From assembly GCF_033283405.1 (NCBI RefSeq), contig NZ_JAWMQR010000002.1, forward strand, positions 620,001-684,000: DNA of 64,000 nt, read 5' to 3'. Made by a program: the position numbers and the translations under genes. Shown one piece after another: positions 1-7,828 of this stretch. Source of the DNA: Halioxenophilus sp033283405. GTDB taxonomy: Bacteria; Pseudomonadota; Gammaproteobacteria; Pseudomonadales; Cellvibrionaceae. The notes under the pieces are model-generated. The model was not told where the DNA came from and did not search any database. It saw only the letters and a program-made list of their open reading frames with translations. How positions within the stretch are numbered: position 1 is the first letter of the stretch; each line of letters opens with the position of its first letter.

Positions 1-352
1 TGAGGTACCACATGGGCTGCCAGATGATACTGTCGCGACTGCCGTAGAAAATACCGAGCAGGCCGCCAATCGAGGCCTGGCTGCGGACCAGCGCATCGGC
101 ACAAAAGAGCGCCAGCAGAGTAAACAGATAGGGCTTGAGCAGCTGATCAGCCTTCTTAACACACAGCTGCATAGCCGAGGACTTGAGGGACAACACTGTA
201 CCCGAGATCAGAAAAAAGAGTGGCATTCTGAACATAGCCAGATCGGCCAACAGCTCAGAACGCAGATTAAAACTGAAACTGGCGTGACCCAGAATTACCA
301 GTGAAATACTGACGCCACGCAATAGATCAATAAACACAATACGCTGGGACAT
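1..352 (-). CDS. Acyltransferase-3 family membrane protein (3' part missing)
   Basis: The gene runs off the left edge, so only the N-terminal 117 codons are present. The start is an ATG at 352-350 with GAGG eight bases upstream. The N-terminus FIDLLRGVSI, the ILGHA histidine motif in the first membrane segment, the RMPLFFLISG motif and the MWYL motif at the cut edge are hallmarks of acyltransferase family 3 (OatA/NolL-like). These are multi-spanning enzymes that O-acetylate or acylate sugars, peptidoglycan or surface polysaccharide at the inner membrane. The substrate cannot be told from this fragment. No neighbour in the window suggests a polysaccharide locus, which may lie to the left. Confidence 0.85.
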   Translation of the reverse strand, partial: MSQRIVFIDLLRGVSISLVILGHASFSFNLRSELLADLAMFRMPLFFLISGTVLSLKSSAMQLCVKKADQLLKPYLFTLLALFCADALVRSQASIGGLLGIFYGSRDSIIWQPMWYL

Positions 353-545
353 TCCGTTATCCTCGTTGGTCGTGTGAGATAGTCGCAACCTTACCAGATC
401 GCTGGTTAACAACCCGCTGACTGATCAATCGCTAGTCAACATAACAATATGGGGTGCCCCAGACCAGCTAACGACTGTAAAGTTATGTTATTTTGAGCGC
501 CAATTGGGCGCAACCCACTCCGACCGCCCCGCAGCGCCTCGGGCA

Positions 546-1100
546 TCAGAAGAAAATCCGCACCACACCCACGGCAATAAAGGTTGCCGCCGCCAACAGA
601 TGGGCCAACTTCAATGGGATACGGCGCATCAGAAAGTCACCAGCCAGCACCACCGGCACATTGGCAATCAGCATGCCCAGAGTGGTGCCGAGGGTAACCC
701 AGGTGACCGAGGCATATTGCGCGCCGAGCAACACCGTAGCGATTTGGGTCTTATCGCCGATCTCCGCCATAAAAAAGAGCAGCGTGGTGGCAACAAAGGC
801 ACCATATTTTTGCAGTGCCGACTCTTCGCTATCGTCTTTGTCGGGGACCAACAGCCACAACCCCAGGGCGATAAAACTACCGCCAATCAGCCACTCGCCA
901 ATGCGGCTTTGCAGGTAGCTTGCCAGCCAATCACCGAGCCAGGCCGAGGCGGCGTGGTTGAGCAGGGTAGCCACTAAAATGCCGAGAATAATGGCCCACT
1001 TGTTACGGAATTTAGTGGTAAGAAAGAGGGAGAGGAGTTGGGTTTTATCGCCGATTTCAGCCAGGGTGACGGTAACGGCGGAGATGAGGAATGCGTCCAT
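546..1100 (-). CDS. TMEM165/GDT1 (UPF0016) family manganese exporter
   Basis: A 184-residue, six-helix membrane protein with the duplicated E-x-G-D-K-T motif of the UPF0016/GDT1 family, at residues 15-20 (EIGDKT) and 113-118 (EIGDKT). Family members (TMEM165, Gdt1p, bacterial MneA/MntX) move Mn2+ or Ca2+ across membranes, and bacterial members export Mn2+. A longer frame begins at 1130. I choose the ATG at 1100 because GGAG lies seven bases upstream (1107-1110) and the protein then begins directly at the first helix. The upstream Mn2+-type riboswitch strongly supports a manganese role. The hydrophilic loop at residues 87-99 (DKDDSEESALQ) separates the two halves. The gene appears monocistronic. 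Confidence 0.9.
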   Translation of the reverse strand: MDAFLISAVTVTLAEIGDKTQLLSLFLTTKFRNKWAIILGILVATLLNHAASAWLGDWLASYLQSRIGEWLIGGSFIALGLWLLVPDKDDSEESALQKYGAFVATTLLFFMAEIGDKTQIATVLLGAQYASVTWVTLGTTLGMLIANVPVVLAGDFLMRRIPLKLAHLLAAATFIAVGVVRIFF

Positions 1101-1130
1101 AAGATACTCCGGTGGGATGGCTTGAAACAT

Positions 1131-1277
1131 AAGGCAAACAACAACCTCCCACCGTTGGGGTTGCTATTTGCCTTAGGTCTTGCCAATACCGCGCCGGCGG
1201 TACGAACCTGCCATAAGCCATTGAGGGCTCAAGTATGTTGACAGGCTCTCTCACGAGAGAAGACTACTCCCCTAAGG
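1131..1277 (-). promoter_or_regulatory. yybP-ykoY (Mn2+) riboswitch
   Basis: Read on the minus strand, the leader has the conserved features of the yybP-ykoY class: CCTTAGGGGAGTAG at the 5' side (complement of 1277-1264), TCAACATACTTGAG in the middle, and GGCAAGACCTAAGG at the 3' side (complement of 1184-1171). The CCTTAG/CTAAGG ends (1277-1272 and 1176-1171) form helix P1. Directly downstream a second helix can form: 1131-1138 pairs with 1167-1174, and 1142-1146 with 1159-1163. It uses part of the 3' strand of P1, so the two folds compete and it is the probable expression platform. No U-tract follows, so control may act at translation or by another terminator-like route. The controlled gene starts 30 bases downstream. 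Confidence 0.88.
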
Positions 1278-1654
1278 AAGGTTGGAGGTTACCGACTTTA
1301 AAATGGAATTACAACCTGCGGCGGTTACAACGATGAGTTGTAAGGGCAGGCGAGTTTGACTGACTCCCGACGTCGGCCGAACGGCGCGCCCCAGCCCCGC
1401 AACCTCTACCCCCTCCCACACCAACTTAGAGAGATCACTAACCAACCACCTACCCACCGTAAGCTGCTGATTTTTAGCCACCTATTTTTATAGATATCTA
1501 AAACGGCTGATTCTGCCGCGCTGTAAAAAAACCATCATAGAGCCCCTTAATACTCTTCCCCCAACCAAACCACTCTGCTCCCGGCTACCCGCCAACAGCT
1601 GCTGGTTACCCCCGACAACAGCGGCTCAAGCAACATACACCAAGGACTCTACCC
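1278..1654. other. Intergenic region with no gene seen
   Basis: This stretch separates the divergent manganese exporter leader and the phosphatase gene. It must hold promoters for both. The short open frames here lack ribosome sites and resemble nothing. The right part near 1480-1530 is AT-rich. Confidence 0.5.
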
Positions 1655-2602
1655 ATGCTCATTACCCACTCAAGCAGCCCCCACCCAACTCACCGCGCCC
1701 GGCGGCGGCTGACCCTATTCGCCGGCATACTATTTGGCCTTAGCGCTCTATTCGCCAAGGCCGATATCGATAGCGCGCTCCAGCTGCAGAGCAAAACCAG
1801 TGTCACCACCAGTTACCAACGGGCACTACCCTTGGCGGGCGGCTCCAACTTTCGCGATCTGGGCGGTTACCCCACTGTGGATGGCCAAGTGGTACGCAAG
1901 GGGCTGTTGTTTCGCTCAGCGGTGATGACCAATCTCACCGAGGCCGATAAAGGCTATTTGGCCCAATTTGGCTTTGATACGGTGGTGGATCTGCGCAGCA
2001 ACGAGGAGCGGACGCTCTTCCCCGATAGCTGGCTCGCAGAGACCGGCATCAATTACCAAACCTTCGATTACAGTTTTGCCGAGATGCTTAAACAGGCACA
2101 ACTGGGCGGCGATACCCGCAAGCATGATATGGGCGACTCCTACCGGCATATGCCCTACGCCATCATCCCCCAGCTGAAGGCCTACTTTGCCCACGCCATC
2201 AACGGTGACGCCCCACTCGTGGTGCACTGCACCGGCGGCCAGGACCGCACCGGCATCTCGTCGGCGCTGCTGCTCACCGCGCTCGGCGTCTCCCGCGCTA
2301 ATGTGGTTCAGGACTATGTCGCCACCCCCATCTATCGCAATCCGGCGGTGGAGCTTACCGGTGTTGACCTGGCCGCCCACGCCGACAGCAACGCCTTTGC
2401 CAAACTACTACTTACCTATGGCAGCCAAATTAGGCAGTTCCCCACGCCGGTATTTACCGATGAAGGCGTGCCCTACCTCTATTACGCCTTCGCGCAGATT
2501 GAACAGGATTACGGTTCGGTGCCCGCCTTTCTGGACAAAGCACTGGGTGTAAGCGCGGAAGATATCGCCACCCTTAGAGCGCTTTATTTGGTGGGCAAGT
2601 AA
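1655..2602 (+). CDS. Exported tyrosine-specific protein phosphatase (Y_phosphatase3 type)
   Basis: A 315-residue protein with a hydrophobic signal segment at about residues 19-36, so it probably acts in the periplasm or outside. The phosphatase signature C-x5-R is seen as HCTGGQDRTG (Cys192, Arg198). The N-terminal block GGSNFRDLGGYPT (62-74) and the VDLRSNEER block (111-119) are typical of the bacterial tyrosine/serine phosphatases of the IphP/LipA/PtpB group. ATG start with AAGGA eight bases upstream. These enzymes remove phosphate from phosphotyrosine proteins or phosphoinositides; the substrate here is unknown. The gene is convergent with the large lipoprotein gene to its right and shares no operon. 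Confidence 0.85.
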   Translation: MLITHSSSPHPTHRARRRLTLFAGILFGLSALFAKADIDSALQLQSKTSVTTSYQRALPLAGGSNFRDLGGYPTVDGQVVRKGLLFRSAVMTNLTEADKGYLAQFGFDTVVDLRSNEERTLFPDSWLAETGINYQTFDYSFAEMLKQAQLGGDTRKHDMGDSYRHMPYAIIPQLKAYFAHAINGDAPLVVHCTGGQDRTGISSALLLTALGVSRANVVQDYVATPIYRNPAVELTGVDLAAHADSNAFAKLLLTYGSQIRQFPTPVFTDEGVPYLYYAFAQIEQDYGSVPAFLDKALGVSAEDIATLRALYLVGK

Positions 2603-2695
2603 TACGCAGTCCCGAGTGAATTGTCAGGCATTGTTTAAGCCAGGCTGGCCGCGCCGACTACAGCGAGAACAGCCGGCCGAGACGGTAAACGTTTA

Positions 2696-5638
2696 TTAGA
2701 ACCTCGGGAAATTTATTTTTAATTGCGGCAGTTTTTCGCTCGCATTAAGGTATTCTGGCGGAGTACTGGGAAAAATATCCAGCAAACCCTCATCAGTCAG
2801 ATAGACGAGTTGTCCACCGCTGGTTAGAGCTTTTAATCGGTTGCGGTGCGGACGCGAATAGTCCCCATAAGGTACCTGCCAAGCTGAAATCAATTGGCGA
2901 GTAGCCAGATCAAACGACTCAACAAAGAAATAGTTGTCGGTGAACTGATCCACCTCTACATCGGTATTTGAGATTGCGAATGCTGTGAGCTCCTCACCGT
3001 CCAGCACCAATCCTTGATTAGCTACACCCAAGGGATCTGTGAAGGGCAGAGGGTCTCCAATCTCACCGGTGGTCAAAGATATCACTTCACCAGCGGTGCT
3101 AATAAGATCACCCGAAGACAATTGGGCAGTCACAGGGTATGATTCTCGCACTAGAGCTACCGAGTCAACAAACATCAATTGATCACCCATCACGGAATAG
3201 ATACTTGCAATATCAGGCACTGTCCCTACTGACAAAAAACTCCCATCCGCCAAAGGGATAAAGCTACTATTATCCAGCACTCCCTGATTTAACAGAATCT
3301 GACCGCTACCGGATAGCCCCACCAAGCCACCTGCTACTGGACTGTAATTCCCTTGCAACAGGATCACGTCATTTTCTAAAAGAGATGGAAATAGTTCGTC
3401 GAAGTTATCAGTTCTTTCGAATATGCCATTACGCTCAATGGGTGTAACAATAAGTGGTTCAAGCAGAGAGAAATCTTCTACATTAATGCGATTGACCACA
3501 TCGGTAGAATTATCATGCAAATAAATAATTGAGCGATCCGCAGAGAGTTCAATAGTGGAAGATGCCAGCGGAACATCATGCAATTGGACAAAATTCGAAA
3601 CTGGATCTATTTCTGCAATTTGACTTTTCCGAAAAGGATACGAACCATCACCAACATTAAGCGCATAAATTTTATTGCGCAACTCATCGTAAACAACATC
3701 AACGATTCGACAATTCAATGAATTGATAGCATATTCAGAGTTGCGCTCAAGAAGCTCACAGGGAGCCCCTTCCACCTGCCCCAAATCGGACTTATCGTAC
3801 ACAAAAATCTTATCCTGACTAGCCACCAATAGCTGGGTACTAACCGCAGAAACTTCGGGATCATCGAGGTACAACTTACTGCCAACAGCATCACGCGCTG
3901 ATAGTGAATTAAAACAAACCATGCTGGCCAGATCGCAGACTCTCACCTCTAAACCTGCGCTAAAGCCCAAACCAGAATCTTCGTCAATAAAGACCGTACC
4001 CTGACTATATTCAAACCGACCACTCTTGTGAAAATCACTGGTGTCAATTAATGTAGAGCCATTAACAAAATAGCCATGATAATATTGGCCAAAGCCAACC
4101 AGTCCTGCACGATATCTTTCCCCAACCACTAGGGCATCACCCACCATTCGAAACCGGGTAGTAAACCCATTTGCCGTTATAAATAGTTCATCATTTGCCG
4201 GACCAAAATTCAGTTGAACATTGCTATCACTCTCCGGCTCGACCTCAGTAGTCATAACCAGGTTTAGATTTTGGAAAATACTAACCTGGTCATTCGCAAA
4301 CCGATCGTCACTGCTAAAATATATCGCCAACAAACCGGGATTATCCGGTGCAACCACAAAACTTTCGATGGTATCCGCTGTACCAGGAAAGCTTTTTAAC
4401 AATTCCAGCTGCGGAAAACTGTAGGCGTTCAACGTTCCATCTGTGGTCAGCGCATAGAGCACATCCCCCGCCGCATTGAATCGCAATTGATTTATTTCAG
4501 TGGTCACCCCGTCGTACACAGTTATTGATTTGCCGGACACATAGGCAATCAAATGATTAGCGGCATACAAATCACTGGTGGCTGCAGTCGCGATTAACAC
4601 CTGATCACGCACAGGATCCCGAACCATAGCATTAGCCGTAACAGATAATGTGCCTGTTTGAAAGGTCTCTCTAAACACGTCGGTACCGATCACAGTTCGA
4701 TTATTTAGCGCGCCGTTAAATACGTCGGAGTAATTAAAAGTGTACTCCGGCTCAGGATTTGGGCTAACTGAGGAGGGAAAAGAAATTCGATTGTTATTCT
4801 CTATCGCAACAGTGCCAATATCTGTCTCGCATCGAAAATCCGGCCCTTCAGCCAATCCGCCCTGGTCGAATTGCACCTCATAACCTCGACAATTGATGAG
4901 CTGCTCATACAGGTCGCTGTCTAGCTTAATATCAACTGTAAGACTTGTTACATTGGGAAGATCACTTTGAGCTGTAGGCGCTGCCCGAGTGATAGAGAGT
5001 TCCACCAAAGACTCTGTGGTGGCAGCATCGAAAACCACTTCCAGAGGCGAATCACCAAGCAGCTCTACCGATAGGGTCTCCAACTGCTCTGTAAGCTCAT
5101 AATTTAAGGCTAGAGTTCCTGACACTCGCACAACCGTCGACTCGTCAGGACCGATAGTGAAATCGTCAGCGAATGTCACACTGGCCACAATGTGGATAGT
5201 GCCATCTCCGCTGTTACTAAACTCTGATATATGCAGTGTGGCTTGTCCATTTACCGTGTCATACAACAACGCGCTTTCACACTTTTTGGCTGTGAGCAAC
5301 AGTTCATCACCGGCGGTCAAAGTTGCGCTGTTATCCAGATCGGCATGAGTTACGGCGACTGATCCTGCTTCACACTCTCCTGCGTTGGACTCATAGGTGG
5401 ACAAAGACAGCCGCTGCCTTTCCAATACTGCATCAATACTGAAGTTAGCCAATTCAACAATAGATTCCACATACACAAGCCCGTACAAGGCGGTGTTTGC
5501 GGCATCATCTTTTTCTTGGTCGCTGGGACCGTATTCGCCGGCAGAGCCACCGCCACCGCCACCGCCACCGCCACAAGCAGTGACACAGGCTAACAAGCCC
5601 ACCAATAAAAAAAGACGAGGTCGAACTGGAATTAACAT
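2696..5638 (-). CDS. Large lipoprotein with poly-Gly linker, probable beta-propeller
   Basis: A 980-residue protein not recognised by family. I use the ATG at 5638 (GGAG five bases upstream), not the GTG at 5644. The N-terminus is a lipoprotein signal with the lipobox VTAC (Cys22), followed at once by nine glycines (23-31) and a short acidic linker. The N-terminal third has beta-rich segments. The rest has recurring hydrophobic strands ending in phrases such as YALTTDGTLNAY, FITANGF and IYLHDNSTDVVNRI, as expected of a WD40/YVTN-like propeller. There are at least ten cysteines. The likely place is the periplasmic face of the outer membrane or the cell surface. It is monocistronic. Confidence 0.7.
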   Translation of the reverse strand: MLIPVRPRLFLLVGLLACVTACGGGGGGGGGSAGEYGPSDQEKDDAANTALYGLVYVESIVELANFSIDAVLERQRLSLSTYESNAGECEAGSVAVTHADLDNSATLTAGDELLLTAKKCESALLYDTVNGQATLHISEFSNSGDGTIHIVASVTFADDFTIGPDESTVVRVSGTLALNYELTEQLETLSVELLGDSPLEVVFDAATTESLVELSITRAAPTAQSDLPNVTSLTVDIKLDSDLYEQLINCRGYEVQFDQGGLAEGPDFRCETDIGTVAIENNNRISFPSSVSPNPEPEYTFNYSDVFNGALNNRTVIGTDVFRETFQTGTLSVTANAMVRDPVRDQVLIATAATSDLYAANHLIAYVSGKSITVYDGVTTEINQLRFNAAGDVLYALTTDGTLNAYSFPQLELLKSFPGTADTIESFVVAPDNPGLLAIYFSSDDRFANDQVSIFQNLNLVMTTEVEPESDSNVQLNFGPANDELFITANGFTTRFRMVGDALVVGERYRAGLVGFGQYYHGYFVNGSTLIDTSDFHKSGRFEYSQGTVFIDEDSGLGFSAGLEVRVCDLASMVCFNSLSARDAVGSKLYLDDPEVSAVSTQLLVASQDKIFVYDKSDLGQVEGAPCELLERNSEYAINSLNCRIVDVVYDELRNKIYALNVGDGSYPFRKSQIAEIDPVSNFVQLHDVPLASSTIELSADRSIIYLHDNSTDVVNRINVEDFSLLEPLIVTPIERNGIFERTDNFDELFPSLLENDVILLQGNYSPVAGGLVGLSGSGQILLNQGVLDNSSFIPLADGSFLSVGTVPDIASIYSVMGDQLMFVDSVALVRESYPVTAQLSSGDLISTAGEVISLTTGEIGDPLPFTDPLGVANQGLVLDGEELTAFAISNTDVEVDQFTDNYFFVESFDLATRQLISAWQVPYGDYSRPHRNRLKALTSGGQLVYLTDEGLLDIFPSTPPEYLNASEKLPQLKINFPRF
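5546..5572 (-). repeat. Hexanucleotide tandem repeat encoding nine Gly
   Basis: On the plus strand the unit GCCACC is repeated four and a half times, encoding the Gly tract directly after the lipid-modified cysteine. Gain or loss of units would change the linker by two glycines without breaking the frame. Confidence 0.9.
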
Positions 5639-5993
5639 ACTCACTCCATGACTTAGGAATTGGCTTACTTATCAGCCGTTGAAGTCCATTTTTGACACGC
5701 TGCAGGATATACATCTCTCAAAAGGAGACAAATTATGCCATGTAGCCCTGGAGCAGCAAATGTAAGATCCGTCAGTGTTTTCCACCTATGTCAATCGCAT
5801 CCAGCTTAAGCCTCGCCACAACCTGGACCAACCAATCGCCCCACTGCTTAGCTCTCACCCTTGGAAATGGAAATAGGATTGATCCAGGCCCGATGGACAG
5901 CCTTACGCCCACCAGCAAAACACTCCAATTAGCAGACTCTCAACAAGAACAAGACCAACACAACCGCCATTTATGACTGGCTGTTTGCCTTAC
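5639..5993. other. Intergenic region with no gene seen
   Basis: Promoter region of the lipoprotein gene on its left side and downstream region of the HupE-like gene on its right. One short plus-strand frame (5788-5976) has no ribosome site and no recognisable product. Confidence 0.5.
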
Positions 5994-6965
5994 CTAGAAC
6001 GCGAACAGCCGGCCAAAAAACCAGTCGCTGGCGATGATACCCACCGGCCAGGCCAATAGGTGTTGCAGCGCTCGCGGGGAGAGGTGTGGTACGCCTAAGC
6101 TTGGCAGCCGGCGCATAAGCCATTCGAAAATCAGTAGCAGCGCCAGCACAATGCTCAGCTGACCAAACTCGATACCCAAGTTAAACGCCAGCAGAGCGAG
6201 GCCGGTTTCACTGGCCGGGATACCCACTTCGCGCAGGGCACCGGCAAAGCCCAACCCGTGCAGCAGGCCAAACAGCGATGCCACCAGCCAGGGATAGCGA
6301 AAGGTGAGGCTGTCGCGCCGGGGGCGGACTATCTCCGCCGCCACAAAGACAATACTTAGGGCAATCAGCACCTCCACCGTTCTGCTGTCCAGCACCAGAT
6401 AACCCAGGGTTGCCAGGCTGATGGTAAGCGCATGGCCCAGGGTAAAGCCGGTCACCGTGGCGACGATGCGGCGCCAGCGGCCGGCAATCACCATCAGGCA
6501 GACTAAAAACAACAGGTGGTCGTAACCGCCAACGATGTGCTGCAGACCAATCGCCACGTAGTTAGTGAATACCTGCCAACCGCCAACCTGTGCCGGCAGT
6601 TGTACAGTGCGGCTGCCAGCAATGGCGGCTACTGTCCGACTCGCGCCCTGGCGGTAGTTCAAGCGCACGATTATCGGTGAATTGTTGCTCTGGCCCGGAT
6701 AGGCGAGGGTCAACTGTGCCGGCGGCACATCGCCCGCGCACTGCCAGTTTTCAACGGCACCGGCGCCACCCTGGCGCTGGCAGTTGGGGGCCAGCGCCAG
6801 ATGCGGCTCACCGCCAACGGGAATAGTGGGCGGCAGCAGGGTCTGCAGCTGATAACTCTGTGCGCCCAGTTGCGTCAGGGTAATGGCGATGGGCAGGGCA
6901 TCGTGGGCGCGTAGCCAGGGTGAAACCAGAATCAACAACCACAACCAAACACTGCGCCGCATCAC
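5994..6965 (-). CDS. HupE/UreJ-like membrane protein
   Basis: A 323-residue protein with a signal peptide (residues 1-20), a periplasmic beta-rich domain of about 110 residues and a C-terminal set of about six to seven membrane helices. The membrane part carries the histidine motifs of the HupE/UreJ_2 family: GGYDHLLFL, GFTLGHALTIS and GLLHGLGFAGAL, followed by FNLGIEFGQL. HupE and UreJ proteins are nickel or cobalt permeases or accessory proteins. The long-N-domain subfamily seen here is uncharacterised. The ATG overlaps the stop of the isomerase gene by four bases (ATGA), so it is the last gene of a translationally coupled operon with the isomerase and the DUF3604 gene. Metal transport is a family-based guess. 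Confidence 0.85.
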   Translation of the reverse strand: MMRRSVWLWLLILVSPWLRAHDALPIAITLTQLGAQSYQLQTLLPPTIPVGGEPHLALAPNCQRQGGAGAVENWQCAGDVPPAQLTLAYPGQSNNSPIIVRLNYRQGASRTVAAIAGSRTVQLPAQVGGWQVFTNYVAIGLQHIVGGYDHLLFLVCLMVIAGRWRRIVATVTGFTLGHALTISLATLGYLVLDSRTVEVLIALSIVFVAAEIVRPRRDSLTFRYPWLVASLFGLLHGLGFAGALREVGIPASETGLALLAFNLGIEFGQLSIVLALLLIFEWLMRRLPSLGVPHLSPRALQHLLAWPVGIIASDWFFGRLFAF

Positions 6966-7828
6966 GATCCGATACCCGCCGCCAGGCGAACCTGGTAGCG
7001 CGCCACAATGGCTGCCTCCGCCGCCTGTAGCGCCTGTTCACGGGCCTCGGCCAGCCACTGCGCCTGCAGCAGTGGCTTCAGGGTTGCAAACGCCGGCAGC
7101 TCGGCTGGCTGACGACTCTCAATACGCACCAGGTGCACCCCCTGTTCACTCAACACCGGCCCAAACCAGCGCCCTTCTGGAGCGGTTTCGCCAAACAGCT
7201 GGCTCGCGGCGGCCTCGCCCCACTCGGCCGCCAGGGTGGTTTCAGTCACCTGGTACTGGGAGCGCTGGTAGGGGTAGCGATCACCCAGCGCCAGCCAGTC
7301 TGTTTGCTCATCACGGTTCATGGTTGCCAGCAACTGTTGCGCCGCCTGCCAGGCGCCATCGCGCCCCCGGCGTTGGCTGTCGAAGTAGATCTGCGACAGC
7401 GTGAGCGTGACGCTGCGCAGATAACGCTGCTGGTGGTCCGCCAGATACGCGCGCAGCTGCTCATCACTGGGCAGCTGAGCTGTGCCGCCCGGCGGTAGCT
7501 GCAGGCTGAACTGCAGCGATTGAATCAGGCGCCGGCGAATGGCGCTGTCGCCCTCATCCAGTCCCAGCGCCCTGGCTTCACGAAACAGGGCTTCATCGCG
7601 CACATATTGGTCGATCAACGCCTGGCGTTCGTCAGCGGAGAGGTTAGCCAGCCCCTGCCCGCGCAGCTGGCCACTGCGCGTGGCCAAAATCTTTTCCAAC
7701 GCCGCCCGGTTCACCTCAATCACCCGCTCGTTACCACTCTTATTACCGGTCCCGTTAAGCAGGAGATAGACGCCGAAGCCGATCACCAAAAACAGCAGCA
7801 GGGGGTCCAGCCGCCGCAGCCAGCTCAC
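6962..7828 (-). CDS. Membrane-anchored parvulin-type peptidyl-prolyl isomerase
   Basis: A 288-residue protein with a single N-terminal membrane anchor (about residues 9-26) and the rest outside the inner membrane. The segment after the anchor (VIEVNRAALEKILATRSGQ, then an ALIDQYVRDEALFREARAL helix) is the SurA/PpiD-like chaperone helix region. The later part, from about residue 130 to 270 with TLSQIYF and a WFGPVLSEQGVHLVRI ending, is a PpiC/rotamase_2 domain. Such proteins help envelope proteins fold. It overlaps the DUF3604 gene and the HupE-like gene by four bases on either side. A dedicated chaperone for the two partner proteins is the simplest reading, but this is inference. Confidence 0.85.
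   Translation of the reverse strand: MSWLRRLDPLLLFLVIGFGVYLLLNGTGNKSGNERVIEVNRAALEKILATRSGQLRGQGLANLSADERQALIDQYVRDEALFREARALGLDEGDSAIRRRLIQSLQFSLQLPPGGTAQLPSDEQLRAYLADHQQRYLRSVTLTLSQIYFDSQRRGRDGAWQAAQQLLATMNRDEQTDWLALGDRYPYQRSQYQVTETTLAAEWGEAAASQLFGETAPEGRWFGPVLSEQGVHLVRIESRQPAELPAFATLKPLLQAQWLAEAREQALQAAEAAIVARYQVRLAAGIGS

Noticed and set aside
2660..6015. Short shared word GAACAGCCGGCC near 2669 and 5999
   Set aside because: Only about 12 bases, in gene-end contexts, without longer repeat or inverted partner; taken as chance.
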